Of a stretch of DNA of 64,000 bases, positions 1-6,927 are shown piece after piece. How positions within the stretch are numbered: the first letter of the stretch is position 1; every line of letters begins with the position of its first letter. The translations under genes were made by a program, and so were the position numbers. The stretch comes from Halosolutus amylolyticus (GTDB lineage Archaea > Halobacteriota > Halobacteria > Halobacteriales > Natrialbaceae). The stretch is taken from contig NZ_JALIQP010000002.1 of NCBI RefSeq assembly GCF_023566055.1, positions 310,001 to 374,000 on the forward strand, given 5' to 3'. The notes under the pieces are model-generated. The model was not told the origin of the DNA. It ran no database searches and saw nothing but the letters and a program-made list of their open reading frames with translations.

Positions 1-706
1 GGACGAAGACGCGTCGATCGACGTCGCCGGATTCCGCGCGGATGCTGGTAGCCGTCTCGGGCAGGGCGTCGGCGTCGATGTTCGCGTTGACGCCGATCCC
101 GACGGTGAGCCACTCGACGCGTCCCGTCTCGCCCTCCATCTCCGTGAGAATTCCTGCGAGTTTCCGGTAGTCGGTCCCGTCGATCGGGACGACCACGTCG
201 TTTGGCCACTTGATCCGCGCGTCGACGCCCGCTTCGCGGGCCGCCTGCGTGATCGCGACCGAGGCAGCGAGCGTGTACAGCGGTGCCCTCGCCGGCGCGA
301 TCGCCGGTCGCGAGACGACGCTTACCCAGACACCACCCGAGGGGGCGGACCACTCGCGTTCGAGTCGGCCGCGCCCGCCGGTCTGCTCGTCCGCCAGGAC
401 GGCGACGTCCGCGGCCCCCTCCGACGCCAGGTCGCGCGCCCGATCGTTCGTGCTCCCGACCGAGTCGTGGTACTCGATCGTAAACGGCGCGTCGAGCCCG
501 TACTCGACCGCCGGGCCGTTGTACGCCGTGACCCCGGCGAAGTCGTAGCCGTCGGGACCGCTCTCGATCTCGAAGCCGGCCTCGCGGAGCGCCTCGATGT
601 GCTTCCAGACGGCCGCTCGCGAGACGTCCAGTTCGTCGGCCAGCTCCGGACCCGACAGCGGGCCGTCGTCGATGGCCGCGAGGATCGCTCGTCGCGTCTC
701 GTTCAT
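1..706 (-). CDS. birA: Biotin--protein ligase BirA (3' end cut off by window)
   Basis: Attaches biotin to the carboxyl-carrier subunit of acyl-CoA carboxylases through biotinyl-AMP. Starting at the ATG complementary to 704-706, about 60 N-terminal residues form a winged-helix (GPLSGPELADELDVSRAAV), as in BirA proteins that may also act as repressors. The catalytic domain follows, with the BPL signature GGRGRLEREW, the SGGVW turn and the KWPNDV lysine motif. The C-terminal part of the ligase and the small C-terminal domain lie outside the window. It is divergent from the HalOD1 gene at 920. The family assignment is firm. DNA binding is inferred from the HTH only. Confidence 0.93.
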   Translation of the reverse strand, partial: MNETRRAILAAIDDGPLSGPELADELDVSRAAVWKHIEALREAGFEIESGPDGYDFAGVTAYNGPAVEYGLDAPFTIEYHDSVGSTNDRARDLASEGAADVAVLADEQTGGRGRLEREWSAPSGGVWVSVVSRPAIAPARAPLYTLAASVAITQAAREAGVDARIKWPNDVVVPIDGTDYRKLAGILTEMEGETGRVEWLTVGIGVNANIDADALPETATSIRAESGDVDRRVFV

Positions 707-880
707 AGGCTCGCAAGGGGTCCGCTCGTACTTCAATCGGGAGGATCGGTCGCGATCGATCGCTTCGGTCGTCCGATCTGTCGACGTCCCGGCCGATCCG
801 GAGCTATTTTGGGATCGATCACGCACGTGGATTGTATACTGGTACCGATCGACAGGAGTCAGTCGGTGAGTCGTCCAGTT

Positions 881-889
881 GATATAAGT
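881..889 (+). promoter_or_regulatory. TATA-like promoter of the HalOD1 gene at 920
   Basis: GATATAAGT lies about 35 nt upstream of the ATG at 920, inside the 213-bp divergent gap between birA and this gene. This fits a haloarchaeal promoter with a very short leader. No second strong element is evident in the gap. Confidence 0.5.
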
Positions 890-919
890 GGACCGTAACG
901 GAATCCGAAATATAGTCTT

Positions 920-1744
920 ATGCCAGCCGATACTCCGTTTTACGTTCTCCTCGAGGACGGGCCGCCACTGGGCGGACAGATCGTCCAGGCCGTCTCGACG
1001 GTCGTCGACGAGGGACGAGAGGAACTCGCGCCGCTCCAGGAAACCGTCGATCCGGAGGTCCTGGAAACGATCGTCCGCGAAAGGTCCACGCGGTTCGTTT
1101 CCATCGTCTACGAGGGGGTTCAGGTGACCGTCCTGAACGGGACGCGGCTGGTCGTTCGAGATCCGGACTCGATTCACGCGGCACTCACCGGCGTCTCGAA
1201 CGTGCTCGTGCCGACGACGGAACGATCGGAGGTGTGTACCGAACTGTTGACCCCGTATCCCCCGGCGTGGGAGAACGTTCTCGTTATCTCGTTCGACGAT
1301 CCGTCCGTTCACCTCGAGGGTCGTCCGGCCGAGACGGGGATCGTCACCGTCGGCGGATTCACGCGATCGGCATCGACGTCCGCGTCCGAACCGGTCCGGA
1401 CGGACACGGGACCCGATCCGCCGTCGATCGCCGCGGTCGAGGATCCGACCGACCTGGCGACGCTCGAATCGGTAATCACCGACCAGCTCTCCGCGTGGGC
1501 GACGAACGACAATCGGACCGTCGTCTGCTTTCATTCGCTCTCCGAGCTATTAGGGCACGTCGACTGGACGACTGGACGGCGGTTTCTCGAGGCGCTCGCC
1601 CGGAAAATCAGTGCGGCGGACGCGATCGCTCACTACCACGTCGACGTCGGCGCCTGCCCAGGGGTCGACCTGGACGCGCTCGAATCGATCGTCGACGCGA
1701 CCGTCGAACGGGACGAGACCGGACTCCGGGTCCGGGACTCGTAG
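920..1744 (+). CDS. HalOD1 output domain protein with C-terminal DUF7504/KaiC-like domain
   Basis: A 274-residue haloarchaeal signalling-type protein. Residues of roughly 1-85 match the halobacterial output domain 1 pattern (two-helix segment with ...ELAPLQETVDPEVLE, then a beta hairpin carrying SIVYEGVQVTV). The C-terminal 150 residues resemble the haloarchaeal DUF7504 family, a degenerate RecA/KaiC-like fold, with an NVLVISF strand and the conserved block LLGHVDWTTGRRFLE...AHYHVD. HalOD1 modules usually sit downstream of sensor or receiver modules; here the partner is fused. The ligand and partner are unknown. The gene has its own TATA-like box. Confidence 0.7.
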   Translation: MPADTPFYVLLEDGPPLGGQIVQAVSTVVDEGREELAPLQETVDPEVLETIVRERSTRFVSIVYEGVQVTVLNGTRLVVRDPDSIHAALTGVSNVLVPTTERSEVCTELLTPYPPAWENVLVISFDDPSVHLEGRPAETGIVTVGGFTRSASTSASEPVRTDTGPDPPSIAAVEDPTDLATLESVITDQLSAWATNDNRTVVCFHSLSELLGHVDWTTGRRFLEALARKISAADAIAHYHVDVGACPGVDLDALESIVDATVERDETGLRVRDS

Positions 1745-1768
1745 CGTATCTCCCGGCCGGCGTGACGA

Positions 1769-2749
1769 TCAGGCCCGCAGTTCGCGGAGTTTCTCGCGAC
1801 CCGGTGCGATCAGTTCGTCGAGACACGCCGCCAGGGTGCTCTTCGCGTCGGCGGGGTGGAGTTCGCCGGATTCGAGGTCCGCTGCGAGCGCCTCGTAGGA
1901 CTCGTAGGTGAGGTCGCCGCCGTACTTCTCGGGTCGCTCGACGGTCACCGTCTCGAACCGCGGGAAGACGTGGTACTCGAACAGTTCGAGTACGGGGTTT
2001 TCGAGGTCGCCCTCGGGGTCGCGCGTCGGCGGACAGAACGCCGAGTTGACCTTCTCTTCTACGTCCTCGGTGGAGTCTTCCATCGAAATGGTGACGCCCT
2101 CGCTCGAGGACATCTTCCCCTCGCCGGTGGTGAGATCGGCGACGATCGGGGTGTGGAGGGCGGGCCGGACCTCGTAGTCGAGTTCGGGAAGTTTCTCGCG
2201 GGCGAGCATGTGGACCTTGCGCTGGTCGAGTCCGCCGACCGCGAGGTCGAGGTCGAGGTACTCGATGTCCAGCGTCTGCATCAGCGGGTAGACCAGGTGG
2301 CTCACCTTCGCCGTCTCGTCGCCCTGGATCTCGGCCATCGCGCGCTGGGCGCGGTTCATCGTCGTCGAGAGTTCGAGTTCGTGGAGGTCGAGGGTGTACT
2401 CCTCGTCCAGCTGGAACTCCGAGCCGTAGACGAACTCCGTCTCCGCCTCGTCGAGGCCGTAGGCGACGAACTGGGCTTTCATTTGCTCGGCGGTGTCGCG
2501 GATCTCCTCGAACGTCCCTTTCCCGTTGAGGTAGGCGTGGACGTCCGCGAGCAGGACGACGACCTCCATGCCGGCCTCCTGGAGGTCGATCAGCTTGTTC
2601 GCAGTCAGCAGGTGACCGAGGTGGAGCACGCCGGAGGGCTCGTAGCCGACGTAGACGCGCTTGCCCTCGGGCTCGCTCGCGAGGTCGCGCACCTCCTCGT
2701 CGGTGACGACCTCCTCGGCGTTTCGCGTGATCAGGTCGTAGGTGTCCAT
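1769..2749 (-). CDS. tyrS: Tyrosyl-tRNA synthetase
   Basis: Class I aminoacyl-tRNA synthetase charging tRNA-Tyr in the cytoplasm. With the start at MDTYDLITRN it is 326 residues, normal for the compact archaeal/eukaryotic form. The HIGH-type motif HLGH is at residues 43-46 and the KMSKS-type motif reads KMSSS. A longer open frame starting at 2842 is rejected because it would run through a dispersed repeat and the promoter. The TATA box GGTATAAATT is 27 nt upstream of the chosen ATG, which implies a leaderless mRNA. The gene is tail to tail with the HalOD1 gene at 920-1744. Confidence 0.96.
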   Translation of the reverse strand: MDTYDLITRNAEEVVTDEEVRDLASEPEGKRVYVGYEPSGVLHLGHLLTANKLIDLQEAGMEVVVLLADVHAYLNGKGTFEEIRDTAEQMKAQFVAYGLDEAETEFVYGSEFQLDEEYTLDLHELELSTTMNRAQRAMAEIQGDETAKVSHLVYPLMQTLDIEYLDLDLAVGGLDQRKVHMLAREKLPELDYEVRPALHTPIVADLTTGEGKMSSSEGVTISMEDSTEDVEEKVNSAFCPPTRDPEGDLENPVLELFEYHVFPRFETVTVERPEKYGGDLTYESYEALAADLESGELHPADAKSTLAACLDELIAPGREKLRELRA

Positions 2750-2766
2750 GTGTGGACTGAAACCGG

Positions 2767-2786
2767 AGGAGGAATTTATACCTCCT
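2767..2786 (-). promoter_or_regulatory. tyrS promoter with an inverted repeat bracketing the TATA box
   Basis: On the minus strand AGGAGG, an 8-nt TATA core (TATAAATT) and CCTCCT follow in that order, so a perfect 6-bp inverted repeat flanks the TATA box. The core is centred 27 nt from the tyrS ATG. A repressor or TFB-competing factor could bind here, but no binder can be named. Confidence 0.55.
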
Positions 2787-2870
2787 GATACGGCCTCCTG
2801 TACCGATTTCCCGGTGCAACCGCACGGCGGTCGCGGTTGCACCGGAACTGACCGACAGGAGCCCGTATGA
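2786..2870. repeat. Dispersed palindromic element family 1, copy 1
   Basis: An 85-bp imperfect palindrome with ends TGATACGG and CCGTATGA. The inner stem GGTGCAACCGC / GCGGTTGCACC encloses a 9-nt loop. One arm carries GTACCGATTT and the other (reverse complement) GGTCAGTT, giving the element an orientation. The orientation is opposite to the copies at 18957 and 59503. It lies just upstream of the tyrS TATA box and 36 bp from the end of the HalOD1 gene at 2906. Other copies are at 18957, 22841, 59503 and 61411. Confidence 0.85.
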
Positions 2871-2905
2871 AAGCCCGCGCGTCGATCGGGTCAAGGGAGA
2901 GGAGA

Positions 2906-3190
2906 TCAGGGTGCGTGACAGAACGTGGTGGTGCCGTCCTGCTGGACGTGGATCCGATACCCCTGATACGTGAACGTCAGTTCCGCCTCGGCCGCGGCGG
3001 GCGGCGGTGACGAGAAGAGGTCGGCGATCAGCCCGTCGACGCAGTTGTAGATCGGGTCGATCTCGGCCGGATCGGCGTCTTCGAGATCGGCGACGATGTC
3101 CACGATCTGGATCGCCGGCGACTCCCGCGAGGTGTCGAGGTCGCGGCACGTAACGATGTCGTCGTCCGTCGAATCGATCGACTCGGTCAT
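2906..3190 (-). CDS. Stand-alone HalOD1 output domain protein
   Basis: A 94-residue protein that is almost entirely one HalOD1 module: SPAIQIVDIVADLEDADPAEI, DPIYNCVDGLIADLF, then the beta hairpin ELTFTYQGYRIHV. The family occurs widely in haloarchaea, alone or as the C-terminal output of histidine-kinase-linked receivers. The function of the stand-alone form is unknown. It points away from the conserved gene at 3315 and towards tyrS. A weak TATA-like box lies about 27 nt upstream. Confidence 0.75.
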   Translation of the reverse strand: MTESIDSTDDDIVTCRDLDTSRESPAIQIVDIVADLEDADPAEIDPIYNCVDGLIADLFSSPPPAAAEAELTFTYQGYRIHVQQDGTTTFCHAP

Positions 3191-3314
3191 CGGTGGTCGG
3201 ATCGAAGTCTACGATCGGGGTAACGCTTGTACCGGCTGCTGCATGGCGGTCGGTGATCGTCTCGAACGTTGTCTGCCCAAGCCCCTTCCGACTGGTCCCC
3301 GTAGCGCCGATCGT

Positions 3315-3968
3315 ATGGGAATGTCAACGGACGCGGTCAACGCCGTTCGGCGGAGTTTCCTCCCGCAGGTGCACTACCTGCTCGCGGGACGCTTCGACGG
3401 CTACGCCGTCAGCCACACGACGGCCGAGGAGTACGTCCTGACGGCCCACTGTTCGGAGGAGACCCTCGAATCGATCCTCGACGATCTCGGGTTCTCGCGG
3501 AACCCGATCGCGGCCCTCAAGGTCCGCGCGGACGGGAACACCTCCGAGGGATCGTGGGTGTGGCGACCGTCGCCGCTCGCCTCCTACCAGTTGCACGTCG
3601 TCCTCCACGAACTCGCAGGCGAAGAGGGCGTCGACGTCTACGCCCACTGGGAGTGTTCGTGGATCCGTCACCCCTACAGGCACTACGTCGCCCGCGGCTA
3701 CGACGCCGAGAAGGGCGTCGAACTCGCGCGGCGGTGGCTCACTACCTACGAGGGCGCGGCGCTCGAGGGACGTGGCGTCGACTACGAGATCGACGATTCG
3801 ATCACGCGACGGGCCAGCGAGTACCTCTCGGTGTCGTACTACCGGGTCGAGGAGGTCGTCGCGGCGGTCACATCGCGACTGCCGTACGTCGACGGTGACG
3901 AGTCGCTGACGACCGATCGGGACGGCGGGCGGGACACGGTTTCGCCGCGGATCGCCGATCGGTCCTGA
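3315..3968 (+). CDS. Conserved haloarchaeal protein of unknown function
   Basis: 217 residues from ATG 3315. In-frame alternatives are 3321 (second Met) and 3243 (AVGDRLERCL...). The frame stays open further upstream but would overlap the divergent HalOD1 gene, so a start at 3315 is preferred. The N-terminal half has an alternating beta/alpha pattern, FLPQVHYLLAGRFDGYAVSH then HCSEETLESILDDLGFSRNP, resembling a small alpha/beta domain. The middle contains Trp- and His-rich segments (AHWECSWIRHPYRHYV). There are no membrane segments or known catalytic motifs. I do not assign a function. Confidence 0.6.
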   Translation: MGMSTDAVNAVRRSFLPQVHYLLAGRFDGYAVSHTTAEEYVLTAHCSEETLESILDDLGFSRNPIAALKVRADGNTSEGSWVWRPSPLASYQLHVVLHELAGEEGVDVYAHWECSWIRHPYRHYVARGYDAEKGVELARRWLTTYEGAALEGRGVDYEIDDSITRRASEYLSVSYYRVEEVVAAVTSRLPYVDGDESLTTDRDGGRDTVSPRIADRS

Positions 3969-4094
3969 CCGGCGCACCTGGTGGAGGAGCTAGCGGCGAA
4001 TCGATCGTCCGGTCGACGAGGACCGACCTCCATTGTGAATCCCGGTGACGAGAAAATGAGTGTATTTTTGGTGACGGAGACGCACCCACGTGGT

Positions 4095-4418
4095 ATGGCT
4101 ACCCATGCACCGGAGAACGGCGGCGACGCTGGTGCCGAACTCCCAGACGTCGTCCCGTTCTCGCTGCCCTACCTGTCGCGATTGAGCTGGGAGCTGGGAT
4201 CACGCGTGGTCGACGACGACGAGTCGACGCGACACAGCGAGTGGGAGCGGACCGGATCGTCGTGGACGCTGACGGTATTCCGAGTGACCGACAACACCGT
4301 CCTCCTGAAGATCCGCACGCCGGTCGGTCGGGAACGGTTCTACGGCGCTGCGCGATCGGATCTGCAGACGGTCCTCCCCCGTCTGGAGGAGACGCCGTAC
4401 TGGGATCGACGCGAGTAA
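4095..4418 (+). CDS. Small conserved protein of unknown function
   Basis: 107 residues from ATG 4095, with a TATA-like GTGTATTTTTGG about 27 nt upstream that sets the start. The last 70 residues look like a compact beta-rich domain (SSWTLTVFRVTDNTVLLKIRT, then RERFYGAARSDLQTVLPRLE). No membrane segment, metal motif or known fold signature is seen. It converges on the CoA-pathway ligase, with a 21-bp gap. Confidence 0.55.
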   Translation: MATHAPENGGDAGAELPDVVPFSLPYLSRLSWELGSRVVDDDESTRHSEWERTGSSWTLTVFRVTDNTVLLKIRTPVGRERFYGAARSDLQTVLPRLEETPYWDRRE

Positions 4419-4439
4419 CGCGATCGACGGCTGGTTCCG

Positions 4440-5216
4440 TCAGAACCCGTTCCGAATCCGTTCTTCCGCGTTCTCGAGGGCCGCCTCGCGATCGAACGCC
4501 TCGACGATCTCCCGCAGTTCCGCCTCGTCGGCGTCCGCCAGATCCCGCGCGTGTGCGGTCATGTTCGGGACGGCGCGAATGATGTTGTCGACGATCGGCA
4601 CGTCGGCGACCTGCGGCGATCGCGAGAGGGGATTGAGGTCGATCACGATCTCGGTCTTGTCCATCTCGTCTAAGGCCTCCGCTCGATCGCCGTCCTCCAG
4701 CGGGACGAGGACGACGTCGGCGGCGTAGATGCCGTCGGCGTCGACCTTCGCCCGCTGGTGATCCAGGTTCGGGATCCGGGCGTCGGCCTCGAGCCCCCTG
4801 ACGTCCTCGGCACCGTGCTCGCGAAGGTGGTCGGCGATCGCCGCGATCCGGTCCGGCGTCCGGTTGAACAGGTTGACCTCGAGGTCGGCCCCGGTCGCCT
4901 CGGCGAGGGCGACCATCTCGCCGGGGACGAGCGCCGCCACGTTGCCGTTGATCGAGAGGACCGGCCGATCGGCGAGAAGCAGGTGGGCAGCGGCCGCGCG
5001 TTCGGCCGCGTCGGCGCTCGGGATCGTCTCCTCGCCGAGCAGGTAGTCGAAGGCGCTTCCGCGGCCTTCCGCGTGCATCCCCTGGAGGTGGGTGATCCCC
5101 TTCTCGACGCCCTCCTCGATCCGGTGGCGAGTGAGCAGATCCTGGTAGCGGGGATGGTCCTCCGGGATCTCCTCCTCGTCCTCGACCTCCGCAGAGACGG
5201 TCTCGTAATCGGTCAC
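4440..5216 (-). CDS. 4-phosphopantoate--beta-alanine ligase (archaeal phosphopantothenate synthetase)
   Basis: Joins 4-phosphopantoate and beta-alanine with ATP to give phosphopantothenate. This is the archaeal route to CoA that replaces bacterial PanC/PanK. The 258 residues match the PF02006 family in length, with conserved blocks HPRYQDLLTRHRIEEGVEKG, FDYLLGEE, LSINGNVAALVPGEMV, VNLFNRTPDR and IVDNIIRAVPNM. Its pathway partner, pantoate kinase, is encoded at 10090-10923. A TATA-like CTCTTTTTCACC is about 27 nt upstream of the ATG. Confidence 0.92.
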   Translation of the reverse strand: MTDYETVSAEVEDEEEIPEDHPRYQDLLTRHRIEEGVEKGITHLQGMHAEGRGSAFDYLLGEETIPSADAAERAAAAHLLLADRPVLSINGNVAALVPGEMVALAEATGADLEVNLFNRTPDRIAAIADHLREHGAEDVRGLEADARIPNLDHQRAKVDADGIYAADVVLVPLEDGDRAEALDEMDKTEIVIDLNPLSRSPQVADVPIVDNIIRAVPNMTAHARDLADADEAELREIVEAFDREAALENAEERIRNGF

Positions 5217-5347
5217 GATCGATCACTGGATTCGATCGGTGAAAAAGAGACCGATCCGTCGGATCCCGCTCCCGGGGCGGCCGAGGGTAATAAAGCCCCG
5301 ATAGGTTTCGCCTGAAGGTACCTACAGGTGTCGAACCAACTGCCGGT

Positions 5348-6088
5348 ATGGCTACCGACCATCGGGACCGAAATCCAGCGAACGGCCGTTCCAGTTCGGA
5401 CGATGAGCACGCCGCCCACCTCGAGCGCAGTCGGACGGTCTGGGACCGCTGGAGCGATTACTACGGGATGAGCGAGCGGGACTTCGAACCGATGCGCGAG
5501 GCGCTGATCGATCGACTGGCTCTCGAGCCGGGCGATCGCGTGCTGGAAATCGGTTGCGGTCCGGGAGTGAACTTCGAGCGGCTCCGGACGGATGTCGGCC
5601 CGGACGGCGAGCTCGTCGCCGTCGACTACAGCCCGGGGATGGTCGAAAACGCCCGCGACCGGATCGAAGAGCACGGCTGGGAGAACGTCGAGGTCCGGCG
5701 GGCCGACGCCACGACGATCGACTTCGACGAACCGTTCGACGCGGCGATCGCGACGCTGTCGCTGTCCGTGATGCCGGACGCTCGCCGCACGATCGAGACC
5801 GTCTATCGGTCGCTCGTCCCGGGCGCCAGGTTCGCCGTGCTCGACGTTCGGATGATTCCGTCGGGTCCAGCCCGCATCCTGAACCCGATCGTGTGGCGAT
5901 TCTTCCGCTGGTACGCGAACTGGAACCCCGACAACGACGTTGTGGGGTCCCTCGCCGCCGTCTTCGAGGACTGCGATGGGGCGGGGCATCGAAGCGACGG
6001 CGAAGCCGCCGGCACTTGCGACGTCGTCGAGACGTCCCTCGCCGGCAGCGCGTACTCCGTCGTCTGTACCAGACCCGGAGCAGAGTGA
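5348..6088 (+). CDS. Class I SAM-dependent methyltransferase
   Basis: 246 residues with a Rossmann-type methyltransferase core. Motif I is VLEIGCGPGVNF. The acidic end of strand 2 is in VAVDYSPGMV, motif II is VEVRRADATTIDF, and motif IV falls in FDAAIATLSLSVMPD. The arrangement resembles the UbiE/COQ5-like or small-molecule methyltransferases, but the substrate cannot be read from sequence. The acidic N-terminal 30 residues look disordered. A TATA-like TAATAAAG lies about 55 nt upstream, so this transcript probably has a leader of roughly 25 nt. It is convergent with the HTH_10 gene, with a 12-bp gap. Confidence 0.8.
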   Translation: MATDHRDRNPANGRSSSDDEHAAHLERSRTVWDRWSDYYGMSERDFEPMREALIDRLALEPGDRVLEIGCGPGVNFERLRTDVGPDGELVAVDYSPGMVENARDRIEEHGWENVEVRRADATTIDFDEPFDAAIATLSLSVMPDARRTIETVYRSLVPGARFAVLDVRMIPSGPARILNPIVWRFFRWYANWNPDNDVVGSLAAVFEDCDGAGHRSDGEAAGTCDVVETSLAGSAYSVVCTRPGAE

Positions 6089-6100
6089 ACGGGCGTCACC

Positions 6101-6748
6101 TCACGGCCCGTCCTCGAGCACCCGTTCGACCGCGTTGGCCTCCCCGCGCCGGAGGAGTTCCGACGCCGTCGAGACCGCACAGCCGAGTTCGTCTGCGACG
6201 GCCTCGATTCCCGCCTTCCGCGGGACCTCGTAGAAGCCGACCTCCCAGGCGGCGCGCAACGCCCTCGACTGCCGGTCGGTGACCGCAGTGTCGCTGACCG
6301 TCACGTCGTCGCCCACCCAGCGAACGTCGAACCGAATCCCGTCCGGGGCCTCCTCCATAACCGCCGTGAGATCCGTCGAATGGCCGACGAGCGTCAGTCG
6401 GATCGTCCGATCGGACCGAACCTCGATCGGCGGTACGACCACGACGGTATTCTGTGCGAGCGCGTCCAGCAGCGACAGCCCGTCCGGACCGAGTTCGCGC
6501 CGAAGGTAGCAGAAGAAGCCGTCGTCGGCTGTGGTGATATCGTACTCGAGTACTGCATCCCGATCGGACAGTAGCGACTCGTAGGGCTCCGGCTCGCCGT
6601 AGACGAACGACGTGATCGTCTCGGTGCCGTCGACCGACTGCCCGCCGACGATGAGTTCCCGATCGAGTGCCGGCGACTCGCAGAGCCCCTCGTGGAGCGG
6701 CGGAATCGTCTCCTTCGTGTAGCCGATTTCGATCCCTATCGATTTCAT
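6101..6748 (-). CDS. HTH_10 (bacterio-opsin activator-like) transcriptional regulator
   Basis: 215 residues. The C-terminal 55 form the HTH_10 helix-turn-helix: VTDRQSRALRAAWEVGFYEV, PRKAGIEAVADELG, CAVSTASELLRRGEANAVE. The N-terminal 150 residues are the variable Bat-like ligand or sensory region, without PAS or GAF motifs that I can recognise. The target is unknown. A TATA-like ATGTTAAGTAG is about 27 nt upstream of the ATG. It is one of three HTH_10 genes in the window (others at 16241 and 18205). Confidence 0.85.
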   Translation of the reverse strand: MKSIGIEIGYTKETIPPLHEGLCESPALDRELIVGGQSVDGTETITSFVYGEPEPYESLLSDRDAVLEYDITTADDGFFCYLRRELGPDGLSLLDALAQNTVVVVPPIEVRSDRTIRLTLVGHSTDLTAVMEEAPDGIRFDVRWVGDDVTVSDTAVTDRQSRALRAAWEVGFYEVPRKAGIEAVADELGCAVSTASELLRRGEANAVERVLEDGP

Positions 6749-6927
6749 GTCCCGGGATTGCCCGTCGAACTACTTAACATTCCGATAGGTATCGTGACTC
6801 CGACGATCGTGCTGTCCGTCACTGCTGGCGCGACCGCGCCGGGAACTCGGGACGGCAGACCGTACGAAACCGCACAGAAGAGAACGATCGATCGGGTCGC
6901 AGTCGGGTTCGCAGGTCGGACCGGCGC

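Noticed and set aside
5329-5480. GTG-started frame across the methyltransferase start as a further short upstream ORF
   Set aside because: It runs deep into the methyltransferase gene rather than ending at its start codon, so it lacks the ATGA geometry of the other four.
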